In this document: piece by piece, positions 6,836 through 15,416 of the stretch
Layout: each line of letters starts with the position of its first letter
Position numbering within the stretch: the stretch's first letter is position 1
NCBI GenBank assembly: GCA_031285845.1
Contig: JAITVK010000013.1
Location: 1 to 64,000 of the forward strand
Length of the DNA: 64,000 nt
Source: Propionibacteriaceae bacterium
Lineage (GTDB): Bacteria > Actinomycetota > Actinomycetes > Propionibacteriales > Propionibacteriaceae
Reading direction: 5' to 3'
Notes under the pieces: generated by a model
Seen by the model: the letters and a program-made list of their open reading frames with translations, nothing else
The model's database searches: none
Told to the model about the DNA's origin: nothing
Position numbers and translations under genes: made by a program

Positions 6836-9451
6836 TTAGTAGATATTCTGCAATCCTGGCAGATGCTTATTTTCGGGATCAATTTTTTGCAGAAAGGCCA
6901 CATATTTCCTTGCGCTGCCCTTCTTACCAGCATGAATAGCCAGCCAGGCTAAGAGACTGAGCTGAGTTGGATTCATTTCAGACATATTAATGTTATCAAA
7001 TAACACCAGCATGGAAGAGTACAGAGCTTCCCTCTCTTCTCTCTCCATGAGAACACGAAGATCTTGAAAGAGACCATTCAAACGATTGACGTTTCCAAAC
7101 ACGTCCCAGAGCGCCTCATGCCTGAGACGGCTATAGCTAATAAGCGCCTGTGCTTGCGCACGAATATCCCCAGCTGATTCAGCCGCCCTCAAGTAACGTT
7201 TCCACCCACGCTTGCTTTGAGGTAACGCCTCCAGAAAGCGACTACTTGCCTCTAGCCCCTTTTCAGGGCTGCCCTGAGCCTCTTCCCAATCAGCCAGTTT
7301 CAACCATGCATCAGGTAACGATCTAGCGATAGTCTCAACTGTGGGAGACCACTTTGCAAGGTCTTCCGGCGTATTGATCCGGTCATCTAAAGATGACAGA
7401 AACTTATTCAAACGCGGCTGGTACCCCCTGGCAACCTCACTCTCGTGCATTGCTCCAAAGAGCTGTAGTAGATCAATATTCTCTCTGATCAGAGCCTGAG
7501 AAGGATTTACTTCGAGCTTCTTTTGGCCAAAAAGCCTTGCGATATTCGGGACCCGGACAAACACACTGTCATCTTGGCCCGAAATTAACTCAATGAGAGA
7601 ATAATTGGCGAGCTGATCGACTGCAGCACTCGTGTCAGGCATTTCGTCTGGACGCACTGAGTGAATGAGCACAGCTTCAATGGCGAGACGGGGAACGACC
7701 GAGCGCCAGCCACAAAGAGTCAGAAAAGCGCACTGAGCCAATGGGGTCACTTGCTTGAACGACCTCTCAAAAAGTGCGTCAAGTACATCTTCCCGCCGGG
7801 CGATAATCCTGCCAAGCCCCTGCTGCGTCCCGGCTACTGCAATATGACCGAGAATCAACTTAGTGATGTATGGGTGGCCATCCGATTTCGCAAACAAGTC
7901 GTCGACTTGCGATGAGGAGAGCCGACCCACTATCCCAAGTCTCTCACTCACGGTGTCCACTAGTAGGCCGAACTCAGATCGCGTCATACCGGCGACTTCT
8001 ACAGGGTAGTCACCTTTGAAACTTCGCAGCCTCGTTGTTATGAGTATCTTGTTTTTGGCACCTATATGGGCGTTCAGCCAGTCGTACACTGCTACGGGCT
8101 GTTCGATGGTTTCAAAGTTGTCGAAAATGAAAAGGCACGCCCCAAGTTCAGACGCTTGGAGTTGCCGGGCAAGAAACTCCTCCTTGTCAAACTGTTTTGG
8201 TGGAGCTTCGCCATGCATCAAGGACCAGAGAGTCAAGCTGATCTCCTTGAGTGTAAGCACTTTCGGCACTACCGAGATTGGTCCTCTCTCAGTCAAGTCG
8301 ACGTCACGGGAGGAGAACCACAGCATGGTCTCGTATGGCCCATTTTGAGCCAATCCATGGAGCACTGCAAGAGTCAGAGTCGTCTTACCCGACCCACCGG
8401 CTCCGACAAGTGTCACGACCCTGTGCCAATCCGAGGCCCCCAATCTTCCTCTGAGTTCCGATTCGAGGCTGGGTCGGTCCACATAACCTTCAGGCGACGG
8501 TGGCAGATTCCCAAACACCTGCCCTTGCACGTCTAGCAGTGTTTTGCCCTCTGTATGGCTGCCTGGCAGCGCAGTGGGCAGAGCACTCCATGCTACAGCT
8601 GTGTGACGAACAGCGTTGTCACTCGCATACGAGAACCACTCGGCGGTCTCATCCTTGTCGTTGTAGTTACCGTTCGCGAACCAAAAGTCAGTGAGATCAC
8701 TATCTGAGAGAATCAGACTGACGACCATTGGGCGTCCATCATCCGTAGCGACATAGATGCCATCCGTGAAGGTGAAGTCGGTGCTGGATTTTAGGTAGTC
8801 GAGAGAGGAAGCTGAATCCGAGACTGGCACGACCTTGTACTTGCCCGAGTTGTTTCGATGCAAGTAGGCCCATTCTGATTGAAACAACGGAAAGCCTTCA
8901 ACAAACGCGCGAACTGACTCCTTGAGAGTGGGCCACATCAGCTCCGCCTTGGACTGCGTGAGCGCACCATGCCCTCTCGTTCGATTACGCAGGGTCGCCA
9001 GATCAACCAGCCATTGCTGAGCACTTATTCTAGCCGAAACTGATACTTCTGGTTTTACCACGCGCAGGGTCGCCACCAGTTTCTCGACGGCTACGCACTG
9101 CCAAACCTTATCCGCCGTTGGTAAACTACGGGTCAGTGTGTTTACCGCTGCCTGGAACGGGTCAGCTAGGAGGCCATAGGCGGGTCCAGACGCCACCTGC
9201 TGGACAGTGCGAGACCAGTCACCAATTCCGGTAGCTCTGACTAACTTATGTTCATATCGATATCTATACCGGTCAGGATCGTCATGAATCCCAGCAACAA
9301 TTCCTGCAACCGCAGCCTTCAACGTGCATTCTGCGAGAAACATTCCCTCCATAAACAGGCTTGCCGGATCGCGATCGCCGGATTCGGCCACCACAAGACG
9401 TTGAACTACGGGTTCTAGCAATCTAAATGCCATAAGCTGAGCGTATCCCAT
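6836..9451 (-). CDS. HEPN-STAND NTPase, predicted anti-phage effector
   Basis: The 871-residue protein has three parts. The N-terminal helical region carries R155-N-R-T-R-G-H161, an Rx4-6H HEPN ribonuclease motif. A beta-rich middle follows (about 200-300). Then comes a STAND/NB-ARC NTPase with P-loop GAGGSGKT (350-357), Walker B LFIFDN (440-445) and sensor ITTR (471-474). The C-terminal ~170 residues are helical and TPR-like (AWLKLADWEEAQGSPEKGLE). STAND proteins sense a ligand with the C-terminal repeats and oligomerise to activate an effector; here that would be HEPN RNA cleavage causing abortive infection. The gene starts 10 bp after the relaxase stop on the same strand, but its AT-richer composition marks it as cargo. 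GGAG abuts the ATG at 9451 too closely, so a start at 9433 is possible. Domain call is firm, defence role inferred. Confidence 0.82.
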   Translation of the reverse strand: MGYAQLMAFRLLEPVVQRLVVAESGDRDPASLFMEGMFLAECTLKAAVAGIVAGIHDDPDRYRYRYEHKLVRATGIGDWSRTVQQVASGPAYGLLADPFQAAVNTLTRSLPTADKVWQCVAVEKLVATLRVVKPEVSVSARISAQQWLVDLATLRNRTRGHGALTQSKAELMWPTLKESVRAFVEGFPLFQSEWAYLHRNNSGKYKVVPVSDSASSLDYLKSSTDFTFTDGIYVATDDGRPMVVSLILSDSDLTDFWFANGNYNDKDETAEWFSYASDNAVRHTAVAWSALPTALPGSHTEGKTLLDVQGQVFGNLPPSPEGYVDRPSLESELRGRLGASDWHRVVTLVGAGGSGKTTLTLAVLHGLAQNGPYETMLWFSSRDVDLTERGPISVVPKVLTLKEISLTLWSLMHGEAPPKQFDKEEFLARQLQASELGACLFIFDNFETIEQPVAVYDWLNAHIGAKNKILITTRLRSFKGDYPVEVAGMTRSEFGLLVDTVSERLGIVGRLSSSQVDDLFAKSDGHPYITKLILGHIAVAGTQQGLGRIIARREDVLDALFERSFKQVTPLAQCAFLTLCGWRSVVPRLAIEAVLIHSVRPDEMPDTSAAVDQLANYSLIELISGQDDSVFVRVPNIARLFGQKKLEVNPSQALIRENIDLLQLFGAMHESEVARGYQPRLNKFLSSLDDRINTPEDLAKWSPTVETIARSLPDAWLKLADWEEAQGSPEKGLEASSRFLEALPQSKRGWKRYLRAAESAGDIRAQAQALISYSRLRHEALWDVFGNVNRLNGLFQDLRVLMEREEREALYSSMLVLFDNINMSEMNPTQLSLLAWLAIHAGKKGSARKYVAFLQKIDPENKHLPGLQNIY

Positions 9452-9461
9452 CTCCGCCAGG

Positions 9462-12400
9462 TTACAAGCTCATACTCATGTGCGGTTGACGGTTTGGCAC
9501 TGCGGTCAGGGTGGACTGTGGATCGACTTGGCCGCTTCCGCGAAGACGACTGATCCGCACTTGAGCGTTGGCCCGCTGGAGCCGCTGATCGGCAGTGGTG
9601 GCGGTACTGCCGAGGGCATGGTCGCTCGTGATCTCGTGGGCATTACGGTAAGCGACAACTGTCTTGAGCGCGGTGCCCCAGCGGGCACGGGCTTTGGGGT
9701 CTGTTGGTTTGGGGCCGAGGTCTTTGAGCCAGGGTGGGTTCTCACTCAAGGCTTGAGTGGTGAGCGTAGTCACACGTTGGTCGATGGCTTGCTTGCGTAC
9801 GTCGAGGACGTGCCGGATTTCTGGCGAGGCCGGGAATGCGGGTTCGGGGATCAGTCCGGCGATGTAACGCCTTGTCGTTCGATGGATGGCTGGTTGGGCG
9901 TGCATTCGTTTGGCTTTGTCGGGGATGGGTAGGGCTTCCCACTCTCGGCGGGCCTCGGTGATGAGTTGTTGGCATTCGGTCAGGAGTTGGCCGATGCCTA
10001 GCCAGCGGTGTTCTTCAGCCTGCTTGGCTTGGTGGGCTGAGGGCTCAGCTCCATTGGTTCGTAGGACTTGGGTTAAGACTTCGGCGGCGGTGGTCCTTCC
10101 TTTCCCCAAGTGCTGGGTGTCCTCGGTGGCGTGGTCGATGGTGACGTAGGCGGTGTTGGTTTGGCGTCCTCTGGTCATGGCCACGTAGAGATTTTCGCGC
10201 GGTGTCTTGGAGGAAACCACAGTGTGGCTGGTGTCCACGGTGATGCCTTGTGATCTGTGGGCCGTGGCCGCGTATCCGAGATCGACAGCTTCTTTCACGT
10301 ATGGAGCCGGGAGGATGGTGGATGCGCCTCTGGTGTAGCCAGCGCGGCGGACGATGGCGGAGCCGTCGGGGTTGATGTGGGTGATGGTCCAGCGGTCGCC
10401 GTTGCGTACCCAACCGGTGGAACCTGCGACGATACGGCGGTCGTTGCGACGGGTGATGATGAGGTCTCCCAAAGAAGCTCTGGTTCCCTCGGTGAGGTTG
10501 AGTTCGGTTGTGGGATCGACGAGTCCGGCGATGATTCGGTCGTGTCGGGCTTGGCGGTTGAGTTCGGTGACGGTGGCGCGGTCGTCGGCGATGAGGACGG
10601 ATTGCAGACCGGCGTTGGTGTCGGCTTTCCACGCGGCATATGCGGCCTGACGCATGGTGTCGGTGTCGCCATCGTGGATGCGTCCGTGCTGGGTGTAGGT
10701 GCTGATGACATCGGGGTTGCCGAATCGTAGTTCCAGTGATGCGGTTTTCTCCCATTGGTGGGTGAAGCGGTGGATGTCGGATAGTTCTGGGGTGTCGTTG
10801 CGACTGGTGACGATGAGGTTGAATGCACCACCGGCTTCAACGGCTTGGAGTTGTGCCCAGTCGCCGACAAGCAAGACTTTCGCTCCGGCTTGGGTGGCGA
10901 GGGCGCAGATGCGGTCAAGGGTGAATGTCCCGGCCAGGCTCGCTTCGTCGATGATGACCAGTTGCCCGGCGCGGAAGCCTCTCCCGTTCTTGTCGTGGTC
11001 AACCAGCCATTTAGCGGTGTTCTCGGTGGCGATGCCGAGGTCGTTACCCAGTACTTGGGCGGCAGTGGCTGAGGGTGCCAGTCCGACAACCGAACCAGGA
11101 CCGTTCTGCTGTTCCCAGGCTTGTTTGAGGGCACGCATGGCTGTGGTTTTCCCGGCTCCCGCAGGCCCCACCAGCACATCGACCTTGATGCCGGATACTG
11201 CGATGCGTTCCAGTGCGTCTTGCTGGTCAAGACCCAAGGTGAGACCGGTCTCGTCGGGTTGGCTGGCAATCTGCTGAATGGTGTTGAGGTCGAGGGTTGG
11301 GCCGGTGGTGTCGGTGGCGAGGCTGAGCAGGCGTTCTTCGGCGTCGAGCATGGCTTGGCTGGTGAACAGCGCCTGGTTCTTGGGACGGAACAGGCTCGTC
11401 CCGTCGGCACGGGTCAATGCTGCCGGTGCGACGAGCGCGGTCGGGGTGAGTTTGACTGATGCGGCTTGTGCGGCCTCGGCGATCTGGGCGGTGATGGTTT
11501 CCCGGTCTGCGGGGGTTGCGAAACGCCAGCCCTTTGTCTGTCGGGACGCCTCGGCGTGCAGGTTCCAGTAGCGCCAGGTCGTTCGCCGGTTGCCGACAGC
11601 GATCAGCGTTTGATGGGCCGCTTGGGTGATGGCTTTGGGTGGGATGTCGTCAGCGCGTAGCAGCGGCTCGGTATTCTCGTCGGCGAGCAGTTCGGTCGCC
11701 CAGGTTTGCGGGTCGCGCTGGAGAATGGTGGCGGCTTGATCGCGCCAACGTCCGGTCAAATCTGCCAGGGAACGGACGACCTTTTCGGGTCTGGTGGTGA
11801 GGGTGGCGAGTTGACGCAGGCGAATGATGGTTTTCTTGCTCGGTTGCCTGCCGTACCGCTCGGCATAGGAGGCGATCAGCCGATCGGTTTCGTCGTCAAT
11901 GTCACAGGAGCGGGACGAGAACTCCCGAAGCAACTCCTCGGGGACGCCACTGATTTCCCAACTGGGATTGTGGTCTCGGCCTTGATTACGAGGTCTCCAT
12001 TGGACGCCGAAACGTCGGGTCAGCAGGTCAGCCAAGATCGCGTTGTGAAGTTCGGACAGGGCGACGGTGGCGTTATGCAGCGGGGTTCCGTCGAGGGCAT
12101 ACCAGCCACCAGCGCCTGTGCGCATGACCTTGTTGGAGACCACAACATGGGTGTGCAGGTGTGGGTCGCCAGCGCGAGAGTCGTAGTGATCGAACGCCGC
12201 GGCCACCACGCCGGTCACCTCGGCGTGGACACTGCCGCCTTTGCCGGTGCGTGTCCAAACCAAGTTGCGTTCCAGCATGTCTATCACCTGGGCAACAGCG
12301 TCGTGATGAGCCTGGGTGATCATCGCCTGCGTTCCGGCATCAGCCAATGCCCACAGTGTTGACACCGATTTCGGGACCGCGATGGTGAAATCCCAACCAG

Positions 12401-12815
12401 CCGTCGCTCGACGAGTTCCCGCCTGCTGCTCTTCGGCTTCGATACACGAGATCGCTTCCGTGCGAGCATCGTCGCCGAGGGTTGCGTCCAGTTCAGTGAT
12501 GCGTTCGTGGATGCGTTGCGCAGTCTTGCGGTAGTTGCCGAAAGCTCGACCGAGTTTCTCGGCTGTCGTGGGGTGCAAGCCGTATCCGATGAGCAGTTGC
12601 AGTTGCTGCTCGGTGACAGGCGCATCTATGATCAGCGTTGGGTCGTTCAGGCTATGCAAGCCGCTGCCTAGCCATCTTCCAGGCGGTGTTCCTTTCTCGA
12701 CGTAGTACTTGGTGAGTGGTTGTGACAGGTCACGGTCACCATCGCCGGTGGCGACCGTCTTCAGCAGGTAGCGGTAGCCCGAACCTGAGTGCATCAAGCT
12801 CATCGAGACGGTCAT
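9462..12815 (-). CDS. MobF-family relaxase-helicase (TrwC/TraA-like)
   Basis: This 1117-residue protein would nick the element's oriT, stay bound to the 5' end and unwind the strand for conjugation. The N-terminal relaxase domain has candidate catalytic tyrosines Y14 and Y16 and the metal-binding triad HLHTH (219-223) after DHYDSRAGDP. The second half is a RecD-like helicase with P-loop GPAGAGKTT (about residue 550), Walker B LVIIDEAS and the late box GYAATAHRSQG. The start MTVSMSLMHSG is typical of actinobacterial MobF proteins, which supports the ATG at 12815. It is downstream of the DUF2637/HTH operon, with a 364-bp gap that may hold oriT. No coupling protein or secretion ATPase is present, so a helper would be needed. 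Confidence 0.92.
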   Translation of the reverse strand: MTVSMSLMHSGSGYRYLLKTVATGDGDRDLSQPLTKYYVEKGTPPGRWLGSGLHSLNDPTLIIDAPVTEQQLQLLIGYGLHPTTAEKLGRAFGNYRKTAQRIHERITELDATLGDDARTEAISCIEAEEQQAGTRRATAGWDFTIAVPKSVSTLWALADAGTQAMITQAHHDAVAQVIDMLERNLVWTRTGKGGSVHAEVTGVVAAAFDHYDSRAGDPHLHTHVVVSNKVMRTGAGGWYALDGTPLHNATVALSELHNAILADLLTRRFGVQWRPRNQGRDHNPSWEISGVPEELLREFSSRSCDIDDETDRLIASYAERYGRQPSKKTIIRLRQLATLTTRPEKVVRSLADLTGRWRDQAATILQRDPQTWATELLADENTEPLLRADDIPPKAITQAAHQTLIAVGNRRTTWRYWNLHAEASRQTKGWRFATPADRETITAQIAEAAQAASVKLTPTALVAPAALTRADGTSLFRPKNQALFTSQAMLDAEERLLSLATDTTGPTLDLNTIQQIASQPDETGLTLGLDQQDALERIAVSGIKVDVLVGPAGAGKTTAMRALKQAWEQQNGPGSVVGLAPSATAAQVLGNDLGIATENTAKWLVDHDKNGRGFRAGQLVIIDEASLAGTFTLDRICALATQAGAKVLLVGDWAQLQAVEAGGAFNLIVTSRNDTPELSDIHRFTHQWEKTASLELRFGNPDVISTYTQHGRIHDGDTDTMRQAAYAAWKADTNAGLQSVLIADDRATVTELNRQARHDRIIAGLVDPTTELNLTEGTRASLGDLIITRRNDRRIVAGSTGWVRNGDRWTITHINPDGSAIVRRAGYTRGASTILPAPYVKEAVDLGYAATAHRSQGITVDTSHTVVSSKTPRENLYVAMTRGRQTNTAYVTIDHATEDTQHLGKGRTTAAEVLTQVLRTNGAEPSAHQAKQAEEHRWLGIGQLLTECQQLITEARREWEALPIPDKAKRMHAQPAIHRTTRRYIAGLIPEPAFPASPEIRHVLDVRKQAIDQRVTTLTTQALSENPPWLKDLGPKPTDPKARARWGTALKTVVAYRNAHEITSDHALGSTATTADQRLQRANAQVRISRLRGSGQVDPQSTLTAVPNRQPHMSMSL

Positions 12816-13179
12816 CTCAACCGCCCTGGGAGTGGCGAAAACCGTCTGGAGCCGGGGTTCGTTCTCTCTTCGTCCTGGCCAGGATTCGACTGCCGGACGC
12901 GCCCACGGGTGGGGTTAACCGACCCTTCGGTGTCGGTTTGCAAGAAGCGTAGAGGAATTGAGATACAGAAATGACGGATGAATTGCGCTCGGCTGATTGG
13001 GGCAGTTCGTGGGCTGACTGATGATGGCATGGGTAGGGCTTTCAAGACGGGAACAAAATGGGACGGTGGCGGTTGCGCTGGTCGAGTGGAGCGTCGGCAG
13101 ACTGCCAGCGAGCGGAGTCACTCCCCCATACTTCGCCGCCCTGGCTGCGGGTTGGTTGATAGCCGAGTTGCCGAAGGTG
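12816..13179. other. intergenic region upstream of relaxase, candidate oriT
   Basis: This 364-bp gap between the DUF2637 gene and the relaxase has no convincing gene. It holds an inverted repeat AACCGAC/GTCGGTT (12917-12938, 8-bp loop containing CTTCGG), a GGAGTCACTCC palindrome in the 13105-13125 area, and a strong hairpin GAAGGTG/CACCTTC (13173-13194) overlapping the DUF2637 stop. MobF relaxases usually have oriT next to their gene, with inverted repeats beside the nick site. The region could equally hold only the relaxase promoter and an upstream terminator. A 78-codon plus-strand frame (13021-13257) exists but overlaps the DUF2637 gene and is doubtful. Confidence 0.35.
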
Positions 13180-13842
13180 TCAGTCGGCACCTTCAGCGGC
13201 ATCAGCGTTTTGGATCGTCCACAACCAGCCGCCATGCATGGCGTCCTTGGTGGATGACACCTGCGGATCGGTGCAACGCAACCGGGCGGTCTTGATCTGG
13301 TTGGCGCTGAATCCGGCAGTCTCGGCAGCGGCGATGACATCGCGGGCGAGCGCGACACCTTCATGGGCGGCCAGATAGTCCAGCAGGAAGCCTTGCGGGG
13401 TTGTGGGCGTGCTCGGTTCACCCATGACCGCGACGTGCGCTTGCGGGTCGCGTTTGATGAGAATGACGGTCAGGTGTGTGACGGCGAGCAGCACTAGCGG
13501 TGGCACGGATGCGACGATGGCTGCAACTACAGGCGGCACCGAATCGGAATCGGGCATGACTGCCTGGAGTGCGTTGGCGGACACAGACACCAACGCCGCA
13601 CCGGCGAGCAGTAGCCAGGCGTACCATCGGCTCCGCTGCCCAGTCAGAGCGACAACCGCCACCGTCGCGGCGACGATCAGCCCGTCCACAATCAGCGGCC
13701 ACGCCCAGGCCTGAGTAGGGTCGATCCCAGCCTTGATAGCTAGTCTTTCCAGTGCGGCGAACGACAACCAAAACGCTCCGGCGGCGATAAAGACGGTGCC
13801 AGCCACACCGACTCCGACCACCCAGCGTTGCTTCGAGTTCAC
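13180..13842 (-). CDS. DUF2637-family membrane protein
   Basis: The protein has 220 residues from a GTG at 13842 with GGAGG 6 bp upstream. Its start overlaps the stop of the preceding HTH gene by 4 bp (GTGA), implying coupled translation. The N-terminal half has four hydrophobic helices, including AGTVFIAAGAFWLSFAALE and WPLIVDGLIVAATVAVVAL, the pattern of DUF2637, a family tied to actinobacterial plasmids and integrative elements. The C-terminal part (FLLDYLAAHEGVALARDVI onward) looks like a soluble winged-helix-like module. The function is unproven; its constant company with mobility genes suggests a role in regulation or transfer. Confidence 0.78.
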   Translation of the reverse strand: MNSKQRWVVGVGVAGTVFIAAGAFWLSFAALERLAIKAGIDPTQAWAWPLIVDGLIVAATVAVVALTGQRSRWYAWLLLAGAALVSVSANALQAVMPDSDSVPPVVAAIVASVPPLVLLAVTHLTVILIKRDPQAHVAVMGEPSTPTTPQGFLLDYLAAHEGVALARDVIAAAETAGFSANQIKTARLRCTDPQVSSTKDAMHGGWLWTIQNADAAEGAD

Positions 13843-14051
13843 GGTCGCCTCCGATGAATGTCTAGAGCACCGTGCTCGCCGATCCACGTATCCAGATCAG
13901 TTACTCGGTAGTAGATGCGTCGCCCGACTTGGACGAACGGCGGAGCAGCCCCCGGTTCGTGATGCCGCGAGTGGGCCAGCCAACGCGACGACACACGCAG
14001 ATACTCGGCGGCCTCCCCGGTAGTCAACAGCGGGTTCGGTAGGTCGGTCAT
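13839..14051 (-). CDS. small HTH (MerR/AlpA-like) DNA-binding protein
   Basis: The 70-residue protein contains a helix-turn-helix of the excisionase/AlpA class: LTTGEAAEYLRVSSRWLAHSR, followed by the wing VGRRIYYRVTDLDTWI. The ATG at 14051 overlaps the stop of the upstream HTH gene (ATGA), and its own stop overlaps the DUF2637 start. It probably acts as a recombination directionality factor or local regulator. I cannot say which of the two small HTH proteins is the excisionase. Confidence 0.8.
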   Translation of the reverse strand: MTDLPNPLLTTGEAAEYLRVSSRWLAHSRHHEPGAAPPFVQVGRRIYYRVTDLDTWIGEHGALDIHRRRP

Positions 14052-14278
14052 AGTCCCACCGCCTGGCGTCTAACCGTGGGGATGGGTTTCATTAGCGCGT
14101 CCAAGTCGGAGGTCTTGAGCCGTACCATATGGGAACGTCCCACGCGGTAAGCCCGTAGTTGGCCGTCGCTGATGCGACGGCGCAGGGTGTCCATCGACGC
14201 CCCGGTATAGTGGGCGGCGTCTTTCAGGGTGAGCCAGGCGGCGTAGGGGCCTGCCTGCCTGTCGGGTGCTGTCAGCAT
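14048..14278 (-). CDS. small HTH excisionase-family protein
   Basis: The ATG at 14278 has AGGAG 6-7 bp upstream and is preferred over a TTG at 14311. The 76-residue product has an HTH with wing: WLTLKDAAHYTGASMDTLRR, then YRVGRSHMVRLKTSDLDALM. It matches the excise/HTH_17 type found in integrative elements. It is first in the tightly overlapping minus-strand operon HTH-HTH-DUF2637, leading toward the relaxase, and is divergent from the regulator at 14414. A directionality factor or transfer regulator is the likely role. Confidence 0.8.
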   Translation of the reverse strand: MLTAPDRQAGPYAAWLTLKDAAHYTGASMDTLRRRISDGQLRAYRVGRSHMVRLKTSDLDALMKPIPTVRRQAVGL

Positions 14279-14366
14279 TTCGCTTCTCCTTTCACTCACA
14301 AAAGTGCGCAAAAGGCGTCGCTATAGATTCATAAACCGCAAACTACTGACGCTAGGCTGGGATTTG

Positions 14367-14392
14367 ACCGGGTTTCTTCCCCGAAACTGGGT
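14367..14392. promoter_or_regulatory. imperfect inverted repeat in divergent promoter region
   Basis: ACCGGGTTTC and GAAACTGGGT (8 of 10 complementary) flank TTCCCC in the 135-bp region between the divergent HTH genes. TATAAG (14394-14399) follows and could be the -10 of the gene at 14414. This is a plausible operator for the element's regulator. Confidence 0.4.
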
Positions 14393-14413
14393 GTATAAGT
14401 CGAAACGAGCAGC

Positions 14414-15211
14414 ATGACCAGGCCACACCGAACATCAACCATCGGCGTCGAGAAACACCTCGCCCGAGTCATCACCGCCCAACTCCACGAGCTTGGCTGG
14501 TCGTATCACAAGCTGGCCGCCGCGATGAAACGCGAGGGCTGCGATGTGGCCGCCTCCTCACTACGGCAATCGGTCATCCCCCGTCCAAACGCCAAAGGCG
14601 AACTGCGCCTGCGCCCGATCAGAGTGGACGAACTGATCGCCCTGTCACGAGTGTTCGCCATCCCGCTCGACCAGTTGGTGCAAGGCGAACGTTCAGTGGA
14701 CGACGAGAAAGTACGCCAAGCCATGCAGGGCTTGACCCATGCCAACAGACTGCTCGTCGCCGCCGTCAAGACCACGCTCGACGCCGAGGTCGCACTCATC
14801 CGAGCCACCCAGCACGCGCCAGCGGAGACTCAAAGCCAGATCGTGGACGAACCGAACCGCCGCTGGCGAGCCAGTACCCGAAACCTGAAACTCCACCCCA
14901 AAACCGCCGCCAGCGCGTCACCGACGATCAGCCCAGACGCGATCTCGGATGCGCTCAGCAACCTCAAAGGCCTCATTGCCGCCATCTCAATCGACTGGTG
15001 CCAACGAGACGACACCGACCGCAAACAAGACACCCAAGGCAAACCCCGACCTTGCCGTCCGATCATCGGTTCCCGCGAATGGCGCAGCCATCTTGAGATG
15101 GCACACGCCTACCACACCGACCCCGACGCCAAGGACTGGCTACCCGACGACGCCATCGCCGCCGCTCCCACCGCCAAGAGAATCGCCGACCAAGACCCGG
15201 GACAGGATTAG
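14414..15211 (+). CDS. HTH-type regulator of the integrated element
   Basis: The 265-residue protein has an N-terminal helical DNA-binding region resembling an XRE domain: LGWSYHKLAAAMKREGCDV, a substituted turn, then IRVDELIALSRVFAIPLDQLV. The remaining ~170 residues are helical and charged without a known domain. It is divergent from the HTH-HTH-DUF2637 operon, the usual place for the repressor of excision and transfer genes. A 74-bp gap separates its stop from the right-end site cluster. The family assignment to XRE is likely; the repressor role is inferred from position. Confidence 0.65.
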   Translation: MTRPHRTSTIGVEKHLARVITAQLHELGWSYHKLAAAMKREGCDVAASSLRQSVIPRPNAKGELRLRPIRVDELIALSRVFAIPLDQLVQGERSVDDEKVRQAMQGLTHANRLLVAAVKTTLDAEVALIRATQHAPAETQSQIVDEPNRRWRASTRNLKLHPKTAASASPTISPDAISDALSNLKGLIAAISIDWCQRDDTDRKQDTQGKPRPCRPIIGSREWRSHLEMAHAYHTDPDAKDWLPDDAIAAAPTAKRIADQDPGQD

Positions 15212-15278
15212 CCTTACCGCTCGGCCCGACCAACACGCCTCGCCTCAGAACCCACCGACGGTAGTAATCAATCCTGAT

Positions 15279-15360
15279 ACGCGTACGTCTTTTGACGTAC
15301 GCGTCCGACGTACGCGCTCGGTACAGCAAGTGGTCATTCACGTACGCGTAACGTACGCAT
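15279..15360. promoter_or_regulatory. putative integrase arm-type sites, right end
   Basis: Five related sites lie within 82 bp: ACGCGTACGT (15279-15288, inverted), ACGTACGCGT (15295-15304), ACGTACGCGC (15308-15317), ACGTACGCGT (15340-15349) and ACGTACGCAT (15351-15360). The last two reproduce the 11-bp-spaced pair at the left end (2411-2431) in the same orientation, including the flanking TTC. They sit 57 bp from the att core. Confidence 0.6.
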
Positions 15361-15416
15361 TGAGACCATCTGAGTGTGCTTTGTGTCTATTATACCTAGC
15401 CAACCGGCAATTCCAA

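Noticed and set aside
13021..13257. 78-codon plus-strand gene in the gap upstream of the relaxase
   Set aside because: It overlaps the DUF2637 gene and lacks a ribosome site; the region is better read as a possible oriT, though conservation could revive it.
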